Shown here: one piece after another, positions 21,257 to 30,212 of the stretch | Position numbering within the stretch: position 1 is the stretch's first letter | Layout: each line of letters opens with the position of its first letter | NCBI RefSeq assembly: GCF_000621785.1 | Contig: NZ_KK211348.1 | Coordinates: forward strand, 255,494-319,493 | Direction: 5' to 3' | From: Ruminococcus flavefaciens ND2009 | GTDB taxonomy: Bacteria; Bacillota; Clostridia; Oscillospirales; Ruminococcaceae | Length of the DNA stretch: 64,000 nt | Made by a program: the position numbers and the translations under genes | The notes under the pieces: model-generated | What the model was told of the DNA's origin: nothing | The model's input: the letters and a program-made list of their open reading frames with translations, nothing else | Databases searched by the model: none

Positions 21257-24200
21257 ATGAAAAACTATATCGACGGTTTTTATGAACTTATCCATAAAAA
21301 CAGTCTCAAGCGACGGCGCATGATCTCGCTTTTGCTTGTTCTTTCAATGTTTGTATCATCAGGCGTCCTCTGGGGGCTGCACGATACAGGCATTACAATG
21401 GTGAATGAGGAGCTCTGCGGCATCGCTGAGCATACCCACACGGATGAGTGCTATGAAGATGTCCTCATATGCGGACTCGAGGAAAATGAGGAGCATACCC
21501 ATACAGCGGAATGCTACGAAAAACGCCTGGTCTGCGGCATGGAAGAGCATATACACAGTTTAGTATGCTCAGGTGCTGAGGAGGACATTGCCGCTGAAAT
21601 GGAAGAAGCGGATTTTGCTGTAAGCAATGTACCGGAGGAATTCGACACAGAGTCGGAGGAGGAATTCTTCGTTACTGATATGCCGGAGCTTACGCTCGAT
21701 AACGAGATAGAGCTGATGGCAGACGGCGATTTACCTCCGACGATCAGTACTATCGACAATATTGCCGAAGGTATCAAGTTTACGCTGTTTGATTACGGTG
21801 ATTCTAATCTGGAGTCGCCGAATAACAATTATGGTTATCGCTGGGATGGTGATAATAATGTATGGACTCACCCTAATGCAAATACAACGGACGGAATAAA
21901 TGCAGGCAAAAATGCTGAGCAGGATATCCTGTTCCTTGCTTATGGTACACCTGTAGACAGGTATTGTGGTGATCCAAATGTGCATAATACAAATGTACCT
22001 GTTTATGAGCTTGACGAAAATGGTAATCAAAAATTAGATAACGATGGTAATCCAATAGTGATCGGATACAGAGTTACTGATTATTTACCCGATAAAAACA
22101 GCTATTCGGGCGATTATAATTCAAATCCAATGTATTCAGGTAACAGACCTGTTTCGGGTATTGTAGACAATACGCTTTACAATAATACTGAAAATAAAAA
22201 TGATCCGCTTAATGGCTATCCAACAGTCAATGCGTCGGAGCATCATAGCCTTGCATATCTGTTTGATGAGAGCGAATCTGATTATAAGACTGTTTATACA
22301 GATGTAAATCATCTGTTACAGAGAAGCGGGTCGCATCTCATATACAACAGTAATGATAATTACGCTTACTTCAATACGGATACAAAGGAATTTGATGTTT
22401 ATAACAAAACCTACGAGATTATCAATGACGCTCATCATAGGGGAGGTCAAACAAATCCGAATAAATTCAATGATGACGGTACTCCTTATGTATATGCTGC
22501 TGATGATACCGTTGATCCAGGATTTATGATAGGTTTCTTCCCTTTTGATCAGTATGATGAAAGCAGAAAGGATCCTAACTACAACGGAAACGGATTCAAT
22601 CATCACTTCGGTATGAAGATGGAAGCTAAGTTCGTTAATCCTTCTCCCGAGAATCTGGAGAGCGGAGAGCCTGTAGCTTTCAAGTACAGCGGTGATGATG
22701 ATATGTGGGTCTTCGTTGACGGAAAACTGGTTCTCGATATTGGCGGTATCCATGAGCCTTGCGGCGGTATGATTGACTTTACAAACGGTCTTGTATGGAT
22801 ACAGGATAACGAGCTCGGTAAAACCATGAGCGAAGTTGAGCAGGATCTTATAAATCAGAACAATGGTATTAATACAAGTGCTGATTTTAATGCGCTTCCG
22901 ATGCCTATCGGTACTGATACATCAAGTACAAGTCAGGGTTCAGGAAATAAGTGGATCGTAACACCGCTGACTCAGTATCTGGGCGTTGACTGGGACGCTC
23001 TTGTAGATGGCAAAAAACAGACTCACGAGATTAAGATGTTCTATCTTGAACGAGGCGGCTGTTATTCAAATCTGGCAATGGAAATGAACCTTCCTACACT
23101 CAAACCCCTTACAGTCAAGAAGGAAGTCAATTATCAGGATCATCTGGTAAAAGACACTCTGATAGACGATAAGGAATATGAGTTTCAGGTATGGGAGTGG
23201 AAGGACAATGAATGGGTTAAGCCGAATCTTCCCGGAACGAATCAGGGATATTTCAAGATCAAAGACGGAGATAGAATGACATTTGAAGATCTTGAGCAGC
23301 ACAGAAAGTTCAAGATCACAGAAGTAAATGTTGATCCTAATATTTATGATGAGGTATCTGTAAATGGCGGACCCGCTACAAAGCTCAACCGCGGCGGAGG
23401 CCTGACTGAGGTAAGTTCAAGTAATGAAGCCGTAGATCTGGGCACTACTAATTCATACATATTCAACAATAAGGTTATCCAGGAAAAGACTTCTATCAGA
23501 GTCAAAAAGAACTGGATAGATCCCGATAACAAGAAACCTGCCGACTTCACTATGAAGTACAAGATAATGCGTACTGACTCCTTTGACGGAGAGGTTAAGC
23601 AGGTAGCACTGAAGTATGAGGTAGAAGATCCTGAAACTCATGTTATGAAGGTGAAGAAGAGAAGAACATTCCTGCTTCCACCCGGTAAACAGCTTGAAGG
23701 AGAACAGATCAACGATCTTCTTTCACGCTATGGCAATCATATCTACAGCTACAGGGTTGAAGAGCTGAATGTTCCTATGGGCTTCAAGGCTTCATACAGC
23801 GAAAGTACAGAAACTGTTGCTGGCAAAGAAGTTAAAGTGCTTCAGGTGACCAACACAGACACAACACAGACTGATATTTACGTCAAGAAAGAATGGGAGA
23901 ACCAGCCGGATGTATTGCCGGACGTTAAACTCGTTCTCAGACGTGAAAAGGTAGGTTACCACCCGAGCGAAAAAACAAATCTCAAGGTCAAGCTCATTGA
24001 TGAGGGCGGAAGCCTTATCAGAGAGACGACTTTCAACGATGTTTACGCTAACGGAAGTGCAGAGATAATTTGCAATCTTCCCGAAGGAGTAACATTGCAC
24101 AAAGCAGATGAAGACTTCATACCTGCTATACAGAAGACTCCTGCTCAGCTCGGTGCAAAATACGAGTATGACGAAAACATTCTCGTTGTATCAAATCTTG

Positions 24201-26005
24201 CACCAAAGGGCAATGATCCTAATGCAATAGCCAATGAGGTCACATTGAAGATAGCAACGTATAAGGCAGAGGATGAACTGCTGCTGATACATCATTCATT
24301 CACACGAAGCGACGATGGCTGGGGCATTCAGAATGACATGAGCAAACAGACCGAAGCTGCTCGTATTTCGCCGAGTAATACGTACTCCTATGCTAAGAAT
24401 GATTCATTGGTAGTATTAAACAGATCCAAGTCCTTCAACGGAGCGACTCTGACTCTTGATCCTGCAAAATTCAAGGCTAACAAGACATACACTTTCAGTA
24501 CCTATGTTTATCACGAGGGCTCTGAAAATGTCCGGTTCAACTTCACGTTCAATGACGGATTGAACAAGGCTAATTATCAGAGCTTTCATACAATATCCAG
24601 TAAGAGTGTTCCGCCTAATGAGTGGACTCCGCTTACAGGAACAGTAACACTTCCTGATGATATTGACCCTTACAATATGTTTATCATTGTAGAAACAGCA
24701 AATCCTACTAATGACAGCACTGCTTCCAATTACGAAGCTCCATTGGTTTCTAGATTCTATATGGATGAGTTTACAGCCATTGAAGGAGATAGAAACGTAT
24801 CTGTATCAAGACAAACTGACACCGATCCTGGAGGAATTGTAACTATTGAAGGTGACAAGACAAGCAGTACTACTACTGGTAACACCGTAGTATATACTTA
24901 TAGTTTTGAAAATCCTGATTCAAATGGTTTAGGCGGTGGCTGGACTGCAAATGACAATGGTAACAACCACAATTTAAAAACAGCAGAACCTTATGACTGG
25001 GATTTAAGGGACGGTGATCATTACGTCAGGGTTTATGAGCGAGATCATACCGATGACGGCATTAAACGAGGAGTTTCGGATATTCTTCAAAAGGGACATT
25101 CTTATAAGTTCAAGCTTGTTGTTCAGCGCGAAGGAGTAGATTCTGCACCAGCTGAGGATATTCATTTGACGTTAAACGTTAATGGTTCAGGAATTAATTG
25201 GGATGGAAACGAGCATAATCATTACCCTTGGGTATGTAAAGCAAATGTATCTGGTAGTGATTATAAGGTTACAACTGTTACAAGCGATACTGTTACGATC
25301 CCGTCAGATGTTAATTTGAATCAAATGTCAATGTATATTGGAACAAGTGGAACAAATCCAAATGGTCCGTTCAGAGTTAGAGAGATAACGGTATATGATG
25401 TTACATCTGTTACAACACAGCAGACGGAATATATTGAGAATATCCCGGCTAACCGTAAGGACGGATACAAGATCGAGGACGGCAAGTACGTTTCCGATTA
25501 CAGCAATTACACCGTAGAACTGGACGAAAACTCCGTTACTTCGCCGCTTAGGCTTGATAATAACGGCGAATACAGTGTTGATACTGATTTCTCAAGAGAG
25601 ATCCTGATCCCTCAGGGTAACCTGTATGAAGATGAAGACGGAAAAAAATGGGGCTACCACTGGACCAAACAGGATCTTAATGAACAAAACGAGGTAATGT
25701 ACAGATACTGGATAGAAGAGGTAAAGATCGGAGACGATGATATCTCGACTCAGGTAAAGGTAGCAGGAGACGATAAGATCGTTGAAAGCACCCATGAGGA
25801 TTACCTCATATCCTATGACAGACAGTTCGTTGCGACGAACACAGAAAATGCACCGATACTTGTCAAGAACAAGTACATCTGGTACAAGCTGCCTGCAACA
25901 GGCGGCAGAGGAACCACAGGCATCTACGTGCTTGGCGGCTTTCTTACAGCAATGGGTATATTAAGCGGATGCGCTGCATACAAGCGCAAAAGGAGGCGTG
26001 ACTGA
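21257..26005 (+). CDS. Giant LPXTG pilus-tip adhesin with fibro-slime and CBM-like domains
   Basis: A 1582-aa cell-wall-anchored protein. A long signal segment (about 20-38) is followed by three HTHTxECY...CGxEE-type Cys/His motifs (about 55-110). A fibro-slime/PA14-like domain is centred on SGDDDMWVFVDGKLVLDIGG (about 475-500). Cna-B-like segments follow (about 620-1000; for example TSIRVKKNWIDPDNKKP). Two CBM4/9/22-like beta-sandwich modules come next (about 1008-1180 and 1211-1383), then a final Cna-B-like repeat. The sortase signal is LPATG at 1545-1549 with a membrane segment and KRKRRRD tail. It lies directly before the backbone pilin and a class C sortase, so a tip adhesin is the natural role. 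The CBM-like modules suggest polysaccharide binding; ligand and family number are inferred. Base composition is more AT-rich than its flanks. Confidence 0.8.
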   Translation: MKNYIDGFYELIHKNSLKRRRMISLLLVLSMFVSSGVLWGLHDTGITMVNEELCGIAEHTHTDECYEDVLICGLEENEEHTHTAECYEKRLVCGMEEHIHSLVCSGAEEDIAAEMEEADFAVSNVPEEFDTESEEEFFVTDMPELTLDNEIELMADGDLPPTISTIDNIAEGIKFTLFDYGDSNLESPNNNYGYRWDGDNNVWTHPNANTTDGINAGKNAEQDILFLAYGTPVDRYCGDPNVHNTNVPVYELDENGNQKLDNDGNPIVIGYRVTDYLPDKNSYSGDYNSNPMYSGNRPVSGIVDNTLYNNTENKNDPLNGYPTVNASEHHSLAYLFDESESDYKTVYTDVNHLLQRSGSHLIYNSNDNYAYFNTDTKEFDVYNKTYEIINDAHHRGGQTNPNKFNDDGTPYVYAADDTVDPGFMIGFFPFDQYDESRKDPNYNGNGFNHHFGMKMEAKFVNPSPENLESGEPVAFKYSGDDDMWVFVDGKLVLDIGGIHEPCGGMIDFTNGLVWIQDNELGKTMSEVEQDLINQNNGINTSADFNALPMPIGTDTSSTSQGSGNKWIVTPLTQYLGVDWDALVDGKKQTHEIKMFYLERGGCYSNLAMEMNLPTLKPLTVKKEVNYQDHLVKDTLIDDKEYEFQVWEWKDNEWVKPNLPGTNQGYFKIKDGDRMTFEDLEQHRKFKITEVNVDPNIYDEVSVNGGPATKLNRGGGLTEVSSSNEAVDLGTTNSYIFNNKVIQEKTSIRVKKNWIDPDNKKPADFTMKYKIMRTDSFDGEVKQVALKYEVEDPETHVMKVKKRRTFLLPPGKQLEGEQINDLLSRYGNHIYSYRVEELNVPMGFKASYSESTETVAGKEVKVLQVTNTDTTQTDIYVKKEWENQPDVLPDVKLVLRREKVGYHPSEKTNLKVKLIDEGGSLIRETTFNDVYANGSAEIICNLPEGVTLHKADEDFIPAIQKTPAQLGAKYEYDENILVVSNLAPKGNDPNAIANEVTLKIATYKAEDELLLIHHSFTRSDDGWGIQNDMSKQTEAARISPSNTYSYAKNDSLVVLNRSKSFNGATLTLDPAKFKANKTYTFSTYVYHEGSENVRFNFTFNDGLNKANYQSFHTISSKSVPPNEWTPLTGTVTLPDDIDPYNMFIIVETANPTNDSTASNYEAPLVSRFYMDEFTAIEGDRNVSVSRQTDTDPGGIVTIEGDKTSSTTTGNTVVYTYSFENPDSNGLGGGWTANDNGNNHNLKTAEPYDWDLRDGDHYVRVYERDHTDDGIKRGVSDILQKGHSYKFKLVVQREGVDSAPAEDIHLTLNVNGSGINWDGNEHNHYPWVCKANVSGSDYKVTTVTSDTVTIPSDVNLNQMSMYIGTSGTNPNGPFRVREITVYDVTSVTTQQTEYIENIPANRKDGYKIEDGKYVSDYSNYTVELDENSVTSPLRLDNNGEYSVDTDFSREILIPQGNLYEDEDGKKWGYHWTKQDLNEQNEVMYRYWIEEVKIGDDDISTQVKVAGDDKIVESTHEDYLISYDRQFVATNTENAPILVKNKYIWYKLPATGGRGTTGIYVLGGFLTAMGILSGCAAYKRKRRRD

Positions 26006-26074
26006 AATGGCTTCCTGAAAGTTGCATACGCACATCCGCAAAAAACAAAAATATATTAAAATGGAGGAAAATAT

Positions 26075-27883
26075 ATGAAAACTAATAAACGCGCATTAGC
26101 GATAATGACAGCAGCCTTTATGGCAATGACACCTGTAGCGGCAACCGGTCTTACTTCTTTTGCAGAAGGAGAGACTACAAACTCAATATCAATTAATCCT
26201 GCAAAGGAAGGAACGCATGACTATAAAGCATATCAGATCTTCAAGGGAACACTGAGCGGAACAGGCGCAAAAGATAATCCTGCTACAACAGATGTTGATG
26301 AGTCGGATCCTTATGTGCTTTCTGACATACAGTGGGGCGATAATGCAGCTGATGATTTCCTTACAAAGCTGAAGGAAGACACAGCATTTAACCTCGTTGC
26401 TCCTGCTGAAGAAGGCGGGGCTAAAACAAGCATATTTGCTAATTCAAACAAAGCAGAAGATGTTGCAGAGGTACTTAAGACATATGCAGACAACAGTGAT
26501 GTAGCGATCGCATTTGCTAAGTTTGCAGGCAAACATCTTAAAGGTGATGCTAAGGGTGGAGATAATACATCTCCTTATAAGATAGAGTCTCTTGAAGCAG
26601 GCTATTATCTTGTTGAGGATACAGCTCCCATAACAGATGGCGAGAACGCTAATCCTCGTACTCTCAATATGCTCAGAGTAGCTGGTGCTGTAACAATGGA
26701 TACCAAGGAAGATCTTCCTACTCTCGAGAAGGAGATCGACGAGAAGGGCGGAGTTGCAGCTAACACAGCAAGTGTCGGCGATATAGTTCCTTACATCATC
26801 AAGACAAAAGTACCTGACATGACAGGCTACACCAAGTACTTCTTCGTACTTAACGATACTCTTTCCAAGGGTCTTACATATCAGAATGACCTTTCGATCA
26901 CAGTTAACGGAGCTACTATCCCCGCAACTGACTTCACAGTAGAGACATCCGGAACTGACACTACCGCAATAAAGGTTGTTTTCAAGGATTTCTATAATAA
27001 GTATAAAGGCTTAAATGATGATAATCCTAATAACGATGACATTATCGTTAAGTATTCTGCAAAAGTAAATGAAAAAGCAGATATGACACAGACAGGTAAT
27101 ATCAATACCGCTCAGCTCACATATTCAAACAATCCTAATGAGGAAGCTACACCATTAAGTGAGGATAAGCCCGACGAGCCCGGTCCCGAAGCACCAACAG
27201 GTAATACACCTCAGGTCAAGACAGTAACATACGTTACACAGATCGAGCTGTTAAAGACAGACGGAACAAATCCTCTTGCAAACGCAACCTTCACTCTTGA
27301 AGGCTATATGAAGACAGTCGGCGCTGTAGAAGGTACATATTACATGGAAGATGCAAGCGGTACATACTATCGACTTGCTGACGGTACATACACAACTATA
27401 AAGCCTGACGCTGCAAATGCTTATGAGAGCACAAACAAGACGTATAAGCAGGTTACAGCTTCAGCTATTCCTGCAAATTCTAAGATCTCCAAGGAATTTA
27501 CAACAAGTACTGACGGTAAGATCAGCTTTGCAGGACTTGGCGAAGGTACATACACCATCACTGAGACAGCTGCTCCCAGCGGCTTCAACAAGCTCGCTCA
27601 GCCTATAAAAGTTACTATCACAGCTTCAGGCGTTTCTATCACAGGCTGCACATGGGGCAAGACATTAGAGGATCATAATAATGCAACAACAGCAGGTGAA
27701 TTCGTTCAGGGCAGTTCAACAGATCAGTCCAAGCTTCCTCTGACAGTTGTCAATAAGGAAGGTTCAACACTTCCTTCAACCGGTGGTATCGGTACAAAGC
27801 TGTTCTACCTCTTCGGCGGTATCCTGGTAGCAGGTTCAGGCATTCTCCTTATCACAAAGAAGAGAATGGCTAAGGAAAACTAA
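26075..27883 (+). CDS. Pilus backbone pilin with LPSTG signal
   Basis: A 602-aa sortase-anchored pilin. It has a signal peptide (about 1-32). An N-terminal domain carries LEAGYYLVEDTAP. A TLEKEI segment starts the type-2 fimbrial isopeptide domain (about 218-370), a candidate for the pilin lysine. A Cna-B domain bears the E-box YTITETAAPSGF (about 492-503). LPSTG comes near the end, followed by a hydrophobic segment and KKRMAKEN. Internal Lys-Asn isopeptide bonds are expected. It stands between the tip adhesin and sortase copy 2. A 12-bp hairpin without T-run follows the gene and may protect or reduce the transcript, favouring more pilin than sortase. GGAGG precedes the ATG. Confidence 0.85.
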   Translation: MKTNKRALAIMTAAFMAMTPVAATGLTSFAEGETTNSISINPAKEGTHDYKAYQIFKGTLSGTGAKDNPATTDVDESDPYVLSDIQWGDNAADDFLTKLKEDTAFNLVAPAEEGGAKTSIFANSNKAEDVAEVLKTYADNSDVAIAFAKFAGKHLKGDAKGGDNTSPYKIESLEAGYYLVEDTAPITDGENANPRTLNMLRVAGAVTMDTKEDLPTLEKEIDEKGGVAANTASVGDIVPYIIKTKVPDMTGYTKYFFVLNDTLSKGLTYQNDLSITVNGATIPATDFTVETSGTDTTAIKVVFKDFYNKYKGLNDDNPNNDDIIVKYSAKVNEKADMTQTGNINTAQLTYSNNPNEEATPLSEDKPDEPGPEAPTGNTPQVKTVTYVTQIELLKTDGTNPLANATFTLEGYMKTVGAVEGTYYMEDASGTYYRLADGTYTTIKPDAANAYESTNKTYKQVTASAIPANSKISKEFTTSTDGKISFAGLGEGTYTITETAAPSGFNKLAQPIKVTITASGVSITGCTWGKTLEDHNNATTAGEFVQGSSTDQSKLPLTVVNKEGSTLPSTGGIGTKLFYLFGGILVAGSGILLITKKRMAKEN

Positions 27884-27923
27884 TCATTACAACGATCTAT
27901 CACAAAAAATCTGAATAACTGAG

Positions 27924-27952
27924 TGCAGTGGAGGGGCTCTCCCTCCGCTGCA
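27924..27952 (+). other. Hairpin between pilin and sortase genes
   Basis: A 12-bp stem (TGCAG 27924-27928 with CTGCA 27948-27952, plus GGAGGG/CCCTCC and one G-T pair) with a 5-nt loop and no T-run. It is a likely mRNA stabiliser or processing site that raises pilin over sortase, or a weak terminator. Confidence 0.55.
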
Positions 27953-27982
27953 TGATCATAAATATTTCTCAAGGAGCTTTTG

Positions 27983-28906
27983 ATGAAGCGCTTTATTCTG
28001 AAGTCGCTGCCATTTTTGGCACTGTTTATAGGTCTGGCGCTGCTGCTGTACCCCACGGTCAGCGAGCATATCAATACCATGCACCAGTCCCGCGCTATAC
28101 AGAAGTATAACGATTTAGCAGAGTCAATGAGCAATGAGCAGCAGGAACAGCTTATCAGAGCTGCGAACGAATATAACAGGAAGATAGCTTCCACCCAGGG
28201 AGTACTTTTTCACCCCGAGCGCGTGGCGGGCTACGACGAAACACTTGACATTACAGGAACAGGAATTATGGGATATGTCACCATTGAGAAGATCAAGGTG
28301 GAGCTCCCTATCTACCACAGCGTTGACGAGAACGTTCTTCAGATAGCGGCAGGACATCTGCCGGGAACGAGCCTTCCCGTCGGCGGCAAAGGTACACACG
28401 CTGTATTGTCGGGACACAGAGGACTTCCCAGTGCGAGGCTTTTCACTGACCTTGACAAGATGGAGATAGGAGACGTATTCTACATAACGATCCTGTCCGA
28501 TGTCCTCACATATCAGGTGGATCAGATAAAGACCGTCAAGCCCTATGAGGTAGAGGATCTTGCAATAGACCCGAATGAGGACTACTGCACACTGTTCACC
28601 TGCACTCCGTACGGTATCAATTCCCACAGGCTTCTCGTAAGGGGCAAAAGGATAGAGACCAGGGAGGAGATGAAGGTCTATGTTGCCAACGACGGCTTCA
28701 TAGTATCACCTATCATCGTCGCACCTGTTATAGCAGCACCGATACTGCTGATACTGTTCATCATACTGATGTTCGGCGGCAGGAAAAAGAAAAAGAGTTC
28801 TTATGAAAGCAGCCGCAGGGCTGTAGAGGAATATTTCAGGGGACAGGGGGTCCCCGTAAATGAGACAAAAAATGAAAGGAGTGATGAGAATGCAGAAGGT
28901 CCGTAA
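27983..28906 (+). CDS. Class C sortase (pilus-assembly type), copy 2
   Basis: A 307-aa class C sortase. It has an N-terminal membrane segment (about 8-25), His in LSGHRGLPSARLF, Cys207 in TLFTC, Arg in the NSHRLLVRGKR stretch, and a C-terminal membrane anchor (about 240-265) with a basic tail. AAGGAG before the ATG at 27983 fixes the start; a TTG one codon earlier is possible. It should polymerise the backbone pilin and attach tip and minor subunits. It shares SLPVGG, HRGLPSARLFTD and TCTPYGIN blocks with copy 1 on the minus strand. Its last 17 nt overlap the minor pilin gene. Confidence 0.92.
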   Translation: MKRFILKSLPFLALFIGLALLLYPTVSEHINTMHQSRAIQKYNDLAESMSNEQQEQLIRAANEYNRKIASTQGVLFHPERVAGYDETLDITGTGIMGYVTIEKIKVELPIYHSVDENVLQIAAGHLPGTSLPVGGKGTHAVLSGHRGLPSARLFTDLDKMEIGDVFYITILSDVLTYQVDQIKTVKPYEVEDLAIDPNEDYCTLFTCTPYGINSHRLLVRGKRIETREEMKVYVANDGFIVSPIIVAPVIAAPILLILFIILMFGGRKKKKSSYESSRRAVEEYFRGQGVPVNETKNERSDENAEGP

Positions 28907-29930
28907 AAGTGCTTTATGCTTGTTGATGAGTATGCTTTGTATGCTGTTTACATTCTATTGGGCAGTTCCCGTGGATCTTTCAGCTGCCTCTGACAAGAGC
29001 ATCACTCTTGAATGTAAAAAAGATGACGTAATACTGAAGGGTATGCGGTGGAAGATCTACCGCGCAGGCGAAAGAGGCGGCGAAGGATTTGTGCTGACAG
29101 GCGATTTTGCGGATTGTCAGGCAGATCTGGGAGATATGTCCGTGGAGAACATAAGCCACGCGGCACAGACCCTCGAAAGCTTTGCGATAATGAAGCAGCT
29201 TGGGGCGCTGGCTGAAGGCTCCACAGCGAATAACGGAGCCGTTACATTCAGCGGACTTGATGACGGACTTTACCTTGCAGTGGGCTATCCCGTTGAGGAC
29301 GGAGCTTACTACTATGAGCCCTCACCGCTGCTGATGGAAGTCAGAAGCGATGGCAGCAGCTTCTCATTTGACGCATATCCCAAGATAGTCAGAGTAACTC
29401 TCAGTGACAATGTTACAGCCTACACCGTAAAAAAAGTGTGGGTGGACGATGACAATGCTGCTCAGGCACGTCCCACATATGTAACTGTTGACATTTTCAA
29501 GGACGAGGCACTCTATGACACAGTCACTCTAAACGAGAGCAACGACTGGGAGTATCGCTGGATAGTAAATGACAATTCTTCACAGTGGAGAGTTGCCGAG
29601 CGCGTGGTACCCGTGGATTATGAGGTAAGGATCGAGCATAACGATACCCAGTACCTTATAAGGAACAGCTACAAGAACGTAACTACCACAACTACCACGA
29701 CCACAACGACTACTACCACTACGACCACAACAACGACCAGCGGAAGCACTGAAAAGACTACTGCTCCGAAAACAACATCGGCTACTCCCGCAAGCACAAC
29801 TACCACCGTGCCAAAGGAGAAGATCCCACAGACGGGACAGCTCTGGTGGCCTGTACTTCCCATGGGAGTAGGCGGAATAATGTTCATCATGCTCGGTGTA
29901 ACGATGAAGCCGAGAAAGAAGAACGACTAA
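28890..29930 (+). CDS. Minor pilin / stalk protein with poly-Thr linker and IPQTG signal
   Basis: A 346-aa surface protein. It has a signal peptide (about 1-34) and a SpaA-like N-domain with LDDGLYLAVGYPV. A Cna-B-like domain starting at TVKKVWVDDDNAAQARP follows, then about 20 Thr in a row and a Ser/Thr/Pro stretch. The sorting signal is IPQTG instead of LPXTG, with a membrane segment and a KPRKKND tail. AAGGAG lies 8 nt before the ATG at 28890; in-frame ATGs at 28860, 28872 and 28884 fit less well. By position it is the basal or wall-linking pilin. The non-standard signal could be read by the housekeeping sortase. The Thr codons are varied, so the run is not a simple DNA repeat. Confidence 0.75.
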   Translation: MQKVRKSALCLLMSMLCMLFTFYWAVPVDLSAASDKSITLECKKDDVILKGMRWKIYRAGERGGEGFVLTGDFADCQADLGDMSVENISHAAQTLESFAIMKQLGALAEGSTANNGAVTFSGLDDGLYLAVGYPVEDGAYYYEPSPLLMEVRSDGSSFSFDAYPKIVRVTLSDNVTAYTVKKVWVDDDNAAQARPTYVTVDIFKDEALYDTVTLNESNDWEYRWIVNDNSSQWRVAERVVPVDYEVRIEHNDTQYLIRNSYKNVTTTTTTTTTTTTTTTTTTTSGSTEKTTAPKTTSATPASTTTTVPKEKIPQTGQLWWPVLPMGVGGIMFIMLGVTMKPRKKND

Positions 29931-29986
29931 TTGAATAGTTCAGCGGCAACGCTGAGATACCTCGGAAGGAAATGGAAGGGGTAAAG

Positions 29987-30019
29987 GCTGTCGGTACGAA
30001 AGTGCCGGCAGCTTTTTTA
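29987..30019 (+). terminator. Intrinsic terminator of the pilus operon
   Basis: An 11-bp stem (GCTGTCGGTAC with GTGCCGGCAGC) closed by a GAAA tetraloop and followed by TTTTTTATT. Confidence 0.9.
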
Positions 30020-30161
30020 TTGTGCGGAGCACACAGCCGTCGGGAAATATTTCGTCAGTTTCTGATAAAAGGCGTCAGGATTTTCTGTTTCAGCCTGTCG
30101 CAGTCTCAGTGAGAATGTGTTGTTTTCGCGGGAAAGCGCAGATCATGGCGAGAAAAATCCC

Positions 30162-30190
30162 TTTTCCCGAAAATCCTCGGGTGCTATACT
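30162..30190 (+). promoter_or_regulatory. Dyad TTTTCCCGAAAA and -10-like TATACT before the LRR gene
   Basis: TTTTCCCGAAAA (30162-30173) lies where the -35 of a TATACT (30185-30190) would be. A related TTTTCGCGGGAAA occurs at 30123-30135. The same kind of dyad recurs before the mannanase and ftsH genes. The promoter is weak by consensus. Confidence 0.4.
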
Positions 30191-30212
30191 TTCTTCATAG
30201 GAGGATCTTGCT

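Noticed and set aside
29669..29890. Minus-strand poly-Val frame
   Set aside because: Antisense of the poly-Thr linker codons.
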